From JAFGRU01 sp016934985 (GTDB lineage: Bacteria; Desulfobacterota; Desulfuromonadia; Desulfuromonadales; JAAYDE01), in assembly GCA_963665045.2 (NCBI GenBank), contig CAXXJQ010000008.1, positions 62,001 through 126,000 on the forward strand: a stretch of 64,000 bases of DNA, written 5' to 3'. Below are positions 17,515 through 27,683 of this stretch, in pieces; position 1 is the stretch's first letter; each line of letters starts with the position of its first letter. Below the pieces are notes generated by a model, which ran no database searches, was not told the origin of the DNA, and saw only the letters and a list, made by a program, of their open reading frames with translations. The translations under genes were made by a program, and so were the position numbers.

Positions 17515-18396
17515 TTAATCCCTGGCCGGCATGTTTTTCAAAACCTTGGCAACGGCACAATAGTCTTCTTCACCATAACCCTCCTGCACTGCTTCAGCAA
17601 ATACCTCGAGGACGGTTTCCGCAGCCGGCAGCTTGATGCCTGCCTGCTGGGAAAAGTTTTTTACATACAAGAGGTTGCCGTAGATATATTTCAGGGCCAG
17701 GTTGCGGGTAAAGTCTCCTCTGGAGATGGCGCGGCCTTTGGTATGAAAAAGTGGCGAATTCACGGTACCTGCATCCAGGACCTCCAGGACCTTGTCCGGT
17801 TTGAATCCGAGTTTCTCACCGAGCAGCAGGCCTTCGGCCAGGGCTTCGGCCAGCTGGGCCTGAAGCATATCGACGATAAATTTCATACGGGTACCATCGC
17901 CGATATCGCCGACATGGATGATGTTGAGGGCAAAACTGGAAAACGCCTCCCTGGCGCGGCTGAGATGCTCGGCCGGTCCACCGGCCAGAAGAGTGACGAG
18001 ACCATCGATGGCTCTGTCCCTGGTCCCCCAGACCGGAGCATCGAGAAAAGGGACCTGGCGTTTTTCCGCTTCCGCAGCCAGTTCCAAAGTGGCCTCCAGA
18101 GAATGGGAGCCGAGGTCGACAAGCAATGTTTCGGGAGCAATATTGTCGAGGAGGCCGTCCGACCCTGGAAGAACGCGGTTCTTTTCATCCTTTTCCGGCA
18201 GAATAAGGATGACCATGTCGCGATCATGTACCGCCTCTGCGGGAGAGGAAGCCATTTGCACCCCCATCTCCTTGAGGTCTTCTGTAGCGCGTGACTGAAT
18301 GTCGAAAACGTTGAGGGAATAGCCTTTTTGGGCGAGGTTGATGGCCACCGGCTTGCCGATAGTCCCGAGTCCGATAAAACCGATTTTTTTAATCAT
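17515..18396 (-). CDS. NAD(P)-dependent 3-hydroxyisobutyrate-dehydrogenase family oxidoreductase
   Basis: About 293 residues. An N-terminal Rossmann fold carries GFIGLGTIGKPVAINLAQ; residues about 117-130 (PFLDAPVWGTRDRAIDG) are the substrate-binding signature; a helical C-terminal domain has the catalytic lysine region GTRMKFIVDML. Members reduce 3-hydroxyacids or semialdehydes such as tartronate, succinate or glyoxylate semialdehyde. I chose the ATG at 18396, preceded by AAAGGT, over a TTG at 18411. It is the first gene of the one-carbon operon, so a role near glycine/serine/glyoxylate metabolism is possible but not proven. Confidence 0.85.
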   Translation of the reverse strand: MIKKIGFIGLGTIGKPVAINLAQKGYSLNVFDIQSRATEDLKEMGVQMASSPAEAVHDRDMVILILPEKDEKNRVLPGSDGLLDNIAPETLLVDLGSHSLEATLELAAEAEKRQVPFLDAPVWGTRDRAIDGLVTLLAGGPAEHLSRAREAFSSFALNIIHVGDIGDGTRMKFIVDMLQAQLAEALAEGLLLGEKLGFKPDKVLEVLDAGTVNSPLFHTKGRAISRGDFTRNLALKYIYGNLLYVKNFSQQAGIKLPAAETVLEVFAEAVQEGYGEEDYCAVAKVLKNMPARD

Positions 18397-18560
18397 AACT
18401 GACCTTTTCAAGGTGGTTCTGGAAAATTAAATACAGATAATAGTTAAATATAGCTCTTCTCCGCCTGTTAAACAATGCGCTTCTTGGCAGGAAAAACAAA
18501 ATTCCGGGACCTGAAAAGTCCTGTTGGCCGCCAGTTTCTCCGGAAAACAAAACAACAAAA

Positions 18561-18584
18561 AATCCCCATCTGGAAATGGGGATT
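18561..18584 (-). terminator. Terminator of the FmdB-like gene
   Basis: Read on the minus strand, AATCCCCAT pairs with ATGGGGATT and is followed by a T-rich run. It lies 33 bp after the stop of the zinc-ribbon gene. Confidence 0.75.
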
Positions 18585-18616
18585 TATTATATTTTAAACT
18601 TCAGAGAAGTTAATTG

Positions 18617-18907
18617 CTATTGTTTGGGTTTACAGCAATCCGGGGGCTCCATTCCTTTGGCTCTGAAAGAACAGTGCTTGGAAAGGGATTTATCGTATTT
18701 TTTTGCGCCGACATCGTGCCAGCTGGGGGATTTGGCGTAATTTGTCTTGCTCCAACCGCTGCCTTTTAAAGAGAAGGCAGGCGCTGAAATAAGCTTATGC
18801 ACTGGACCTTTGCAGAATTTACATTCGGTGATGGGATCATCCGAAAATTTTTGTTTAACTTCGAAAACTTCGCCGCACTTTTCGCAACCGTATTCATATA
18901 CTGGCAT
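18617..18907 (-). CDS. FmdB family zinc-ribbon protein
   Basis: 96 residues starting MPVYEYGCEKCGE. Two CxxC pairs (CEKCGEVFE and ECKFCKGPV) form the zinc ribbon typical of FmdB-type regulatory proteins. The family is widespread in anaerobes, with unclear roles often tied to amidase/formamidase or stress loci. AGGAGG lies eight bases upstream of the ATG at 18907, which favours this start over an in-frame one at 18934. The C-terminal half is less conserved and ends in DCCKPKQ, an extra cysteine pair. Confidence 0.88.
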   Translation of the reverse strand: MPVYEYGCEKCGEVFEVKQKFSDDPITECKFCKGPVHKLISAPAFSLKGSGWSKTNYAKSPSWHDVGAKKYDKSLSKHCSFRAKGMEPPDCCKPKQ

Positions 18908-19039
18908 GTAAAACCTCCTGAAAGTTTTAAACATCGGGTAATGTAATCCTCGCTCCAGTGTTTGTCAAGGGCGCACATGGAAAAATTTAGGCATGATTAT
19001 TAAGCATGAAATCAGGCTAATGAGACCTTGAGCGGAATT

Positions 19040-20323
19040 TTAATTCTCTGCCTGAAAATGACGGATAACTTCCAGCTGTTCAGCGAGAAGATCTGAAAAA
19101 GGCAGGCCGCTCCTGGCAAACATAGGTTTAAGGCTTTGCCGGCGGTCACAGTAGGGGAGGGGCCCCGAGGAGAGGTAATGGAGAAGCTGGCGGCTGCGCA
19201 GAGCGTCGAACCATCCGTGGAAGGCAGCAATAAAGCTTTTGGCGTTGGGGTGGTTGGCTTGCAGGCGTGGCCAGTTATAGGAAAGCTTGATTCCTCTCAG
19301 AAAGTCGGCAAGGTGAGAGGAAATAAAACCGGCTTTGTCAATTACCGTGTCGGCTGAGGCCTGCCAGTGGCTCTCGGCGCAGGACAGCCATGCCCCGAGG
19401 AGGGAAAAACTGTCGGGATGGTAAAAGCGCACCGCCTGGTCGGGCTCGCGCAGGAAACGGGCAACGGTCGGCCCGGTGCCAAAAGGGACCCGCAACGATG
19501 GACGCGGGGAGGGATGGACGGTCGTGCCGCGCAAATGGGCGACGCCCGTGGTTTTCTGCATCTGTTGGAGAAAATAGAAATCCTCGCCCGAAGGGCGGCG
19601 GTTCATCCCTCCGTTTCGCACGTAGGCACCGGCACGGCAGGCTATGGTGCTGCCGATGGTATGGAAGGCATAAGGCGATCCGGCCAGGGACAGACCGAGA
19701 ACATAGCTGCGCAGATAGAGTTCGTAATGGCGGATGGCGGTATCGATTTCCTGTGTTGTCCCCGGTTGGTGGCGGAAGGGAAGCACGGCGCATCCCTGGG
19801 GGTGATTTCGAAAGTGCTCAATTATGGCTGCCAGGTAGGTGGGCTCCACCAGAGTGTCGGCATCCAGGGAGATAAATATGGGTGCCTCTGTCCTGTTGAA
19901 ACGGCAATGGCTAAGGGCAAGATCAAAACCCAGCTTGCGGGCCGGGCCGACACCTCCCTTGCCGGGAAGTTCCCTGCCTGGCGACGCCGCGTCCACCCAG
20001 GCCGGTTGCAGGGCGCCGAAGCTGAGCTTCCCATCGCGGAGTTCCAAAAGAGTGTTGTTATTGTCCTCTTTGTCCGTGGGAGAGACTCCGACGCCATGGT
20101 TGACGACGACCACAACCAGAAAACGCTTGAGTATTTCCGGCGGATTCTGCGCCAAACTTTGCAGGGTGGCTGGGAGATGGCGGCTTTCGGCCAGGGCCGG
20201 AATGACTACCGCGCCGTCATAGTCGGAACGTTCACTTCCCTCAAGAAGCCAGGGGCCGGAAAGGGCACGCTTGCGCAGGTAGCGGAGGGTTTCGGCAGGT
20301 AATTGAGAAGAATGCGTTGTCAT
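19040..20323 (-). CDS. Family 2-type glycosyltransferase
   Basis: 427 residues, GT-A fold. VVIPALAESRHLPATLQSL is the nucleotide-sugar-binding start and ISLDADTLVEP carries the metal-binding DxD-type motif. There is a later GEDFYFLQQM motif, the usual catalytic ED region. No membrane helices are seen. The ATG overlaps the miaA stop by four bases, so it is translationally coupled to miaA. The sugar and acceptor are unknown. Confidence 0.8.
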   Translation of the reverse strand: MTTHSSQLPAETLRYLRKRALSGPWLLEGSERSDYDGAVVIPALAESRHLPATLQSLAQNPPEILKRFLVVVVVNHGVGVSPTDKEDNNNTLLELRDGKLSFGALQPAWVDAASPGRELPGKGGVGPARKLGFDLALSHCRFNRTEAPIFISLDADTLVEPTYLAAIIEHFRNHPQGCAVLPFRHQPGTTQEIDTAIRHYELYLRSYVLGLSLAGSPYAFHTIGSTIACRAGAYVRNGGMNRRPSGEDFYFLQQMQKTTGVAHLRGTTVHPSPRPSLRVPFGTGPTVARFLREPDQAVRFYHPDSFSLLGAWLSCAESHWQASADTVIDKAGFISSHLADFLRGIKLSYNWPRLQANHPNAKSFIAAFHGWFDALRSRQLLHYLSSGPLPYCDRRQSLKPMFARSGLPFSDLLAEQLEVIRHFQAEN

Positions 20324-21243
20324 GGCTGTGTGCGGTCGAAGATGGTCAGGGCCTGGGAGAGGAGATCATCCGCCGGATCGAGCCAGTGGATGAGAACACC
20401 GTGGCGTTCCATACGCCTGAACCAGGTCATCTGCCGTTTGGCAAAGGCGCGGATAGCGCTGGCGAGTTGCTGAACGAGATCGTTGCGGTTGAGTTTGTCC
20501 TGCAGGTGGAGGGCGACGAAACGATATTCCAGGCCGTAGGACTCCAGCACCGGGTAAGGGACACCGTTGTCATGGAGATTCGCCACTTCTTCGATCATGC
20601 CTTCGTCGAGACGTTGGCGCAGACGTGTTTCAATCCTTTGAACAAGTTCTTTCCTGTCCCAACGGATACCAAAAATAAGGGGGCGAATTTCAGGGGCCGG
20701 GGGTATTTTTTTTGGCGGAGGGTTTTTCTCCCCCTCGGCGATCTCGATGGCGCGCACCAGCCGCTCGCGGTTGATGGTGTCCGTGGTGTTGTGCTGCTCC
20801 GGTTTGAGTGCAAGAAGGCGGGCGGTCAGCTCTTCATCCGAGATGGGCGCCAGTTCTGCCCGCAGCTGCGGATTGGGGGGAACCTCGACCAGCCGGTAAC
20901 CCCGCAGGGCGGCATCGAGATAGAGGCCGGTGCCGCCGACCAGGACCGGCAGCCGCTGGCGTTGGCGGATGTTTTCGAAGGCCGCGTAAAAGAGGCGCTG
21001 AAATTCGAAGAGGTTGAATTCGTAGCCCGGTTCGGCGATATCGATCAGGTGGTAGGGAGTGTCGCCGTATTCAGCGAGGTCCTTGCCGGTGCCGATGTCC
21101 ATGCCGCGATAAACTTGGCGCGAATCGGCGGAAATGACTTCACCATTAAGCTTGCGGCACAGTTCCACACCGAGGCGGGTTTTCCCGGATGCGGTGGGAC
21201 CGAGCACGACGAGAAGGTTGGGGTTGAGATTCATTTCATACAT
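20320..21243 (-). CDS. miaA: tRNA dimethylallyltransferase
   Basis: 307 residues. It transfers dimethylallyl to A37 of tRNAs reading codons starting with U. The P-loop GPTASGKTRLGVELC, ISADSRQVYRGMDIGTGK and LVGGTGLYLDAALRG are diagnostic, and RQMTWFRR near the end matches the family. An in-frame ATG at 21234 is equally possible, with GGGA suitably spaced for it. It starts an operon with the glycosyltransferase. Confidence 0.95.
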   Translation of the reverse strand: MYEMNLNPNLLVVLGPTASGKTRLGVELCRKLNGEVISADSRQVYRGMDIGTGKDLAEYGDTPYHLIDIAEPGYEFNLFEFQRLFYAAFENIRQRQRLPVLVGGTGLYLDAALRGYRLVEVPPNPQLRAELAPISDEELTARLLALKPEQHNTTDTINRERLVRAIEIAEGEKNPPPKKIPPAPEIRPLIFGIRWDRKELVQRIETRLRQRLDEGMIEEVANLHDNGVPYPVLESYGLEYRFVALHLQDKLNRNDLVQQLASAIRAFAKRQMTWFRRMERHGVLIHWLDPADDLLSQALTIFDRTQP

Positions 21244-21370
21244 CCCGGGAATGAATTTCTGGGATTATACTCAAAGTTGTCTAAATAGTACATGCGATCA
21301 TTTTGACTTGGTTGACCCTTTCAGCCTGCTGTGGTTAAATTAGCATTAAAATTGATTATTGGGAGAGATA

Positions 21371-21868
21371 GTGAAAACCGCATTTCTGGCTTTTGGCTCC
21401 AATCTGGGAGACCGGCGGGAAACCCTCGAGCGGGCGCGCGCCTTGCTTGGCAGGGAGAATGAAATCGAGGTCGTCAGGGAGTCCCTGCTGTACGAAACCG
21501 AACCGGTTGGCGGCCCTGCAGGCCAGCCGTTTTTTCTTAATGCTGTTGCCGAGCTTCGAACGACATTGTCTCCTCATCAACTTTTAAGCCGCTGCCAGAC
21601 CCTCGAAGCGTTTTTCGGCCGGGAAAGGAAGATTCCCTGGGGAGCGCGCACCCTTGACCTCGACATCTTGTCTTATGGTGGCGAGGTTATCGTCGATCCT
21701 GACCTGACCATTCCCCACCCCAGGCTTCACGAGCGTTTTTTTGTTCTCATGCCCCTTGCTGAAATTGCGCCTGATTGGCGTCATCCCTTGTTAAACAAAA
21801 CCGCTGCACAACTCTGTGGCGCTCTCTCCGACCTTTCCGGCATTCGCCCTTTCCAGGAACAGTGGTGA
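21371..21868 (+). CDS. folK: 2-amino-4-hydroxy-6-hydroxymethyldihydropteridine pyrophosphokinase
   Basis: 165 residues. It transfers pyrophosphate from ATP to the pterin in folate biosynthesis. FLAFGSNLGDRRETLERA opens the protein, and GARTLDLDILSYGG with IPHPRLHERFFVL are the catalytic and metal-site motifs. I chose the GTG at 21371, which has GGGAGAG four bases upstream, over a TTG at 21359. Folate supply fits the C1-folate operon nearby. Confidence 0.92.
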   Translation: MKTAFLAFGSNLGDRRETLERARALLGRENEIEVVRESLLYETEPVGGPAGQPFFLNAVAELRTTLSPHQLLSRCQTLEAFFGRERKIPWGARTLDLDILSYGGEVIVDPDLTIPHPRLHERFFVLMPLAEIAPDWRHPLLNKTAAQLCGALSDLSGIRPFQEQW

Positions 21869-21872
21869 TCAC

Positions 21873-22124
21873 ATGATTTTTCGATTTCTCTGGTTTCTCC
21901 TTCTGGGTTTTCTGTTTTATAAACTGTTTCAGTCCCTGAGAGATTCTTTTTCGAGACCGTCCAGAGGGCCTTCCGGAAAGTCACCGGGAAAAGGGGAAAA
22001 AATGGTCAAGGATCCCCAGTGCGGCACTTATGTCCCTCAATCCGAATCTTTGACTGCCACACGGGCCGGGAAAACCTACTATTTCTGTTCTTCGGAATGC
22101 CGAGAAAAATTTCTCTCTGAATGA
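21873..22124 (+). CDS. Small membrane-anchored YHS/TRASH-like protein
   Basis: 83 residues starting 4 bp after folK. Residues 1-20 are a hydrophobic anchor (FRFLWFLLLGFLFYKLF). The C-terminal half (DPQCGTYVPQSESLTATRAG, then YYFCSSECREKF) matches small YHS/TRASH-type domains that bind metal through Cys in C...FCSxxC arrangement. It probably sits at the inner membrane; the role is unknown, metal handling being one possibility. The short gap indicates co-transcription with folK. Confidence 0.7.
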   Translation: MIFRFLWFLLLGFLFYKLFQSLRDSFSRPSRGPSGKSPGKGEKMVKDPQCGTYVPQSESLTATRAGKTYYFCSSECREKFLSE

Positions 22125-22468
22125 TTTCCTGTATCTGTAAGTTATGGTCGGGCATTAGCGCAAGCCATTGACCTGTCTAAGCTGTCCAAAAATCACCGAC
22201 AAACCTATGGGTGCGCCTCAGATTTTTGAACTGCTTTTTCATGCCAGGCACTGACACTCTTTCTCCGCCTCCAACTCACGGATGCGGGAAATAATAAAAC
22301 AGCGTTTTTAAGAATATAACGTCTTCCTCTCCCTTTTATGAGAGAGGGCGCTTCCGTGAAAAAGATTTATTCTCTTTTGTCCGGCTTGGTTTCCTATAAA
22401 AATGGGATAAACCAGGACACTGGCCATTCTAAAAGTTTTAATACAAAAATAAAACAGTGTTTTTTTTC
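22125..22468. other. Intergenic region upstream of sucC, no gene seen
   Basis: No credible ORF. A small inverted repeat (CCTCTC...GAGAGG, about 22325-22348) has no T tract. AT content rises towards the sucC promoter. Confidence 0.4.
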
Positions 22469-22497
22469 TTGCCAACCCAACTTTTTCTAGCTAATAT
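22469..22497 (+). promoter_or_regulatory. Predicted sigma-70 promoter of sucCD
   Basis: TTGCCA at 22469-22474 and TAATAT at 22492-22497 with a 17-base spacer, 54 bp before the sucC start. Both boxes differ from consensus by one or two bases. Confidence 0.5.
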
Positions 22498-22550
22498 TTG
22501 GTCATTGTTGAATAGATGAATCAGGTTATGCTTTTAGATAAGGAGGACCA

Positions 22551-23723
<1,173 letters not shown>

Positions 23724-23725
23724 TC

Positions 23726-24598
23726 ATGAGTATTTTAGTCAATAAGGAAACCAAGGTTATTACTCAGGGGATCACGGGTGCCCACGGTCTGTTCCATACC
23801 GTGGCGGCCATGGAATATGGTACCGAGGTTGTCGGCGGGGTTACCCCCGGCAAGGCCGGCACCATGGTTGAAGGTGTTCCCGTCTTCAATACGGTAGCGG
23901 ATGCGGTTCAGGAAACCGGCGCCAATGCATCGGTCATCTATGTGCCGCCGCCGTTTGCCGCCGATGCCATTATGGAAGCCGTCGATGCCGAGATCCCCCT
24001 TGTGATCTGTATTACCGAAGGCATTCCGGTTCTCGACATGGTGAAGGTCAAGCATTACATGAAAGGCAAAAAGACCCGCCTGATCGGCCCTAACTGCCCC
24101 GGCATCATCACTCCGGGTGAATGCAAGATCGGCATAATGCCCGGTTACATTCATACTCCGGGTCCGGTGGGGGTGGTCTCCCGCAGCGGCACCCTGACCT
24201 ACGAGGCGGTCTGGCAGCTTACCACCCGCGAGGTGGGACAGACCACCTGTATCGGTCTTGGCGGCGACCCGGTCAACGGCACCAACTTCATCGATGTACT
24301 GGAACTTTTTGAGAAGGATCCCGCCACTGAGGCGGTCCTGATGATCGGTGAGATCGGCGGGACGGCTGAGGACGAGGCGGCTCGTTACATTCGCGACAAC
24401 ATGAGTAAACCCGTGGCGGCCTTTATTGCCGGCCAGACGGCTCCTCCCGGAAAGCGTATGGGTCATGCGGGCGCTATCATCTCCGGCGGCAAAGGTACGG
24501 CTTCCGAGAAGATTGCTACCCTCGAGGAATGCGGCGTGAAGGTGGCAAAGTCGCCTGCGGACATGGCCGAAACGCTGCTCAGCATTTATAAACCCTAG
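23726..24598 (+). CDS. sucD: Succinyl-CoA synthetase, alpha subunit
   Basis: 290 residues, CoA-binding subunit. GITGAHGLFHTVAAMEYGT and GGVTPGKAGT form the CoA site. The phosphorylated histidine lies in GKRMGHAGAIISGGKGTA. The ATG at 23726 starts 2 bp after the sucC stop. It forms an operon with sucC; the next gene, icd, is also TCA cycle but separated by a repeat element. Confidence 0.96.
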   Translation: MSILVNKETKVITQGITGAHGLFHTVAAMEYGTEVVGGVTPGKAGTMVEGVPVFNTVADAVQETGANASVIYVPPPFAADAIMEAVDAEIPLVICITEGIPVLDMVKVKHYMKGKKTRLIGPNCPGIITPGECKIGIMPGYIHTPGPVGVVSRSGTLTYEAVWQLTTREVGQTTCIGLGGDPVNGTNFIDVLELFEKDPATEAVLMIGEIGGTAEDEAARYIRDNMSKPVAAFIAGQTAPPGKRMGHAGAIISGGKGTASEKIATLEECGVKVAKSPADMAETLLSIYKP

Positions 24599-24765
24599 GA
24601 GTTGTCGGGCTTGGGGGATCGTAAAGAAAAAATGGAAAATCGAGGGTAGGATTTTGGACAAATTCGAGAGCGTACAGGAAGACAATTTGTCGAAATTTTG
24701 CGGAAATATGACCGATTTACCTTTTTCGCAATAAATTGATTTCTAACTCCGACAGGTTCCTGAAG
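24599..24765 (+). repeat. Dispersed extragenic repeat, copy C (long form)
   Basis: Begins GTTGTCGGGCTTGGGGGATC and ends TAACTCCGACAGGTTCC, with AAAATGGAAAATCGAG and CGATTTACCTTTTTCGCAA inside, as in copy A. It carries about 65 extra internal bases with their own small inverted repeat (GACAAATT...AATTTGTC). It fills most of the sucD-icd gap. Confidence 0.65.
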
Positions 24766-24825
24766 ACAAAGCGGAGGGGGCAACAGCCTTTGTTTTAACT
24801 CACTTATAGTGAAGCGAGGAAAATC

Positions 24826-27057
24826 ATGACTAAAAAAACAGGAAAAATCATTTATACCAAAGTGGACGAAGCACCCGCCCTGGCGACTTACTCCCTGCTC
24901 CCTATCATCCAGGCTTACACCAAGGGCTCCGGGATCGAGTTCGAAACCCGTGACATCTCCCTGGCCGGTCGTATTATTGCCAATTTCCCCGAGAAGCTGA
25001 CCGATGCCCAGAAACAGACCGATGATCTCGCTTTTTTGGGTGACCTAGCCAAGGCCCCTGAAGCCAACATCATCAAGCTCCCCAATATCAGTGCCTCCCT
25101 TCCCCAGTTGACCGCAACCATCAAGGAACTGCAGTCCCAGGGCTACGATGTTCCCGATTACCCGTCGGAACCGAAAAACGATGCGGAAAAGGAAATCAAG
25201 GATCGTTACGCCAAGATATTGGGAAGTGCAGTAAACCCGGTTCTGAGGGAAGGTAACTCCGACCGCCGCGCCGCGGTATCGGTAAAGAATTTCGCCAAGA
25301 AGAACCCCCACCGCATGGGTCCGTGGACGGCCGATTCCAAAACCCACGTGTCCCACATGACCGGTGGGGATTTTTTCTCCAACGAGAAATCGATGGTGTT
25401 GGAGAAGGCTGCCAATACCCGTATCGAGTTTGTCGGCAAAGACGGGGCCACCACCGTGCTCAAGGCCGAACTGCCTCTGCTTGAAGGCGAGGTCCTCGAT
25501 TCCACCGTCATGAGAAAGAAAGCCCTGCGCGAGTTTATCGAAACCCAGATCCAGGATGCCAAGGAAAAGGGTGTATTGTTTTCGGTACATCTCAAAGCCA
25601 CAATGATGAAGGTCTCCGACCCGATCCTTTTCGGTCATGTCGTTTCCGTTTATTTCAAGGATGTTTACGAGAAGCATGCTACTCTGTTCAAGGAACTTGG
25701 AATCCATCCCAACAACGGTTTGGGCGATCTCTACAACCGCATCGCAGACCTGCCGGCAGATAAGAAGGCCGAGATCAACGCCGACATCAAGGCTGTTTAT
25801 AAGAAAAATCCGCCCCTGGCCATGGTCAATTCCGACAAAGGCATCACCAACCTGCACGTTCCCAGCGACATCATCATCGATGCCTCTATGCCGGCCATGA
25901 TCCGCGAATCCGGAAAAATGTGGGGTCCCGACGGCCAGTTGCATGACACCAAGGCCGTAATCCCCGACAGCAGCTATGCCGGGGTTTTTAAGACCGTGAT
26001 TGAAGATTGCAAGAAAAACGGCGCCTTTGATCCGGCCACCATGGGCACGGTTCCTAACGTCGGCCTCATGGCGAAGAAGGCCGAAGAGTACGGTTCTCAC
26101 GACAAGACCTTTGAAGCTCCCGGCGATGGCGTCATCCGCGTGGTGGATGACGTCGGCAATGTCCTGCTCGAACAGAACGTGGAAGAGGGCGACATCTACC
26201 GTAACTGCCAGACCAAGGATGCCCCAATCCGTGATTGGATCAAGCTGGCTGTCACCCGTGCCCGCCTCACCAATACCCCGGCTGTTTTCTGGCTGGACAA
26301 GAACCGTGCTCACGATGCCCAGCTCATTGAGAAGATTAACAAGTACCTCCCCGAGCATGACACCAGCGGTCTCGATATCCGCATCATGTCCCCGGTGGAA
26401 GCCGCCCAGTTCTCGGTTGAACGCATTCGCAAGGGACTGGATACAATCTCCGTTACCGGCAACATACTGCGTGACTACAATACCGACCTGTTCCCGATTC
26501 TTGAACTCGGCACCAGCGCCAAGATGCTCTCCATCGTTCCCCTAATGAACGGTGGCGGCCTGTTTGAAACCGGCGCCGGCGGGTCGGCTCCCAAGCATGT
26601 TCAGCAGTTCCAGGAAGAAGGCCATCTGCGTTGGGATTCCCTTGGTGAGTTTCTGGCTTTGGCCGAGTCCCTGGAACATTTCGCCCGTGTGAACGACAAC
26701 GAAAAGGCCAGGACCTTTGCCGCAGCCCTGCACAGCGCCAACGGTAAGTTCCTTGACAGCAACAAATCCCCCGGTCGCCTGGTACATGAGCTTGACAATC
26801 GCGGCAGCCATTTCTACCTGGCGATGTACTGGGCCCAGGCCTTGGCAGAGCAGACGGAGGACAAGGAACTCCAGGCCCGTTTTTCATGGCTGGCAGAACA
26901 GTTGGCGGCCAACGAAGCAAAGATCATGGACGAGCTGGATGCGGCCCAGGGCAGCCCTGTTGACCTGGGCGGCTACTATCGCCCCGATTCCGAAAAAGTC
27001 AGCAAGGCCATGCGCCCCAGCGCCACCTTCAACGCGGCTTTGGCAGCACTTGGATAA
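24826..27057 (+). CDS. icd: Monomeric NADP-dependent isocitrate dehydrogenase
   Basis: 743 residues, the length of the monomeric IDH family, unrelated in size to the dimeric enzyme. It oxidatively decarboxylates isocitrate to 2-oxoglutarate. Recognised blocks: KIIYTKVDEAPALATYSLLP, NPVLREGNSDRRAAVSVKNF, KNPHRMGPWTADSKTHVSHM and MNGGGLFETGAGGSAPKHVQ. GAGGA lies upstream of the ATG. Together with sucCD it gives a TCA segment around 2-oxoglutarate, the carbon skeleton used by the glutamate synthase further right. Confidence 0.95.
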   Translation: MTKKTGKIIYTKVDEAPALATYSLLPIIQAYTKGSGIEFETRDISLAGRIIANFPEKLTDAQKQTDDLAFLGDLAKAPEANIIKLPNISASLPQLTATIKELQSQGYDVPDYPSEPKNDAEKEIKDRYAKILGSAVNPVLREGNSDRRAAVSVKNFAKKNPHRMGPWTADSKTHVSHMTGGDFFSNEKSMVLEKAANTRIEFVGKDGATTVLKAELPLLEGEVLDSTVMRKKALREFIETQIQDAKEKGVLFSVHLKATMMKVSDPILFGHVVSVYFKDVYEKHATLFKELGIHPNNGLGDLYNRIADLPADKKAEINADIKAVYKKNPPLAMVNSDKGITNLHVPSDIIIDASMPAMIRESGKMWGPDGQLHDTKAVIPDSSYAGVFKTVIEDCKKNGAFDPATMGTVPNVGLMAKKAEEYGSHDKTFEAPGDGVIRVVDDVGNVLLEQNVEEGDIYRNCQTKDAPIRDWIKLAVTRARLTNTPAVFWLDKNRAHDAQLIEKINKYLPEHDTSGLDIRIMSPVEAAQFSVERIRKGLDTISVTGNILRDYNTDLFPILELGTSAKMLSIVPLMNGGGLFETGAGGSAPKHVQQFQEEGHLRWDSLGEFLALAESLEHFARVNDNEKARTFAAALHSANGKFLDSNKSPGRLVHELDNRGSHFYLAMYWAQALAEQTEDKELQARFSWLAEQLAANEAKIMDELDAAQGSPVDLGGYYRPDSEKVSKAMRPSATFNAALAALG

Positions 27058-27100
27058 AACAACTTCGCAATATTAATAACTTAATTAGATCTGGAAAGTG

Positions 27101-27130
27101 GGGGCGGAATAGAAATTCCGCCCCTTTTTT
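27101..27130 (+). terminator. Rho-independent terminator of icd
   Basis: GGGGCGGAAT pairs with ATTCCGCCCC around a 4-base loop and is followed by TTTTTT at 27125-27130. Confidence 0.9.
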
Positions 27131-27683
27131 GTGAGAAGAATTTATGGTTTGTCAGAAAAGTTTACATTTTTTATAGAATAGCGAAATTTATGAACCTTTT
27201 CTTGTCGAAAAATTTTACAGAATGGGGAAGAAAAAAACAGTTTTGTAATGAATTTCCTACGTAAACCGGTATTTGCTAATTAAGATAAATTTAAAGGAAA
27301 TATTTAAAGAAATTCCTGAAATTTAAAGAACAATCTTTTGCACATAATATTAATAATTTATCTAAACTAAATTTTATAAAAAAATGAAAACTATTGGGTT
27401 TATGGAAAACAGATATTAAAGAAATAAAAATTTTAGAAATTTTATTAAAAAGAGATGGAATGCTTAAGGTTGTCGAGAAATTTTACAATTCAAATTTATT
27501 GATGTGTAACTTATTGAAAAAACATATGAAAAAATATTGGTCAGATTTTTGTATTACTTTTACAGTGGAAAGTTCAAAGCCTGCTTTTTTGCAGACTCCT
27601 TCAGTTTTGAATGAACGTTTCTTCTGGGTTAAAAACTACCATGTATTGTCGCAGCTACCTTTAACAAGAGGGAGGGGGGTTTT
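27131..27683. other. AT-rich intergenic region before the PEP-CTERM gene
   Basis: About 550 bp of unusually AT-rich DNA. One open frame (27394-27687) has Lys/Leu/Phe-rich composition, no ribosome site and overlaps the next start, so I do not call it. The composition suggests horizontally acquired or regulatory DNA. No -24/-12 promoter was found for the following gene. Confidence 0.4.

Noticed and set aside
25045..26358. 437-codon minus-strand frame opposite icd
   Set aside because: Shadow of the strongly recognised isocitrate dehydrogenase; similar shadows lie opposite other GC-rich genes.
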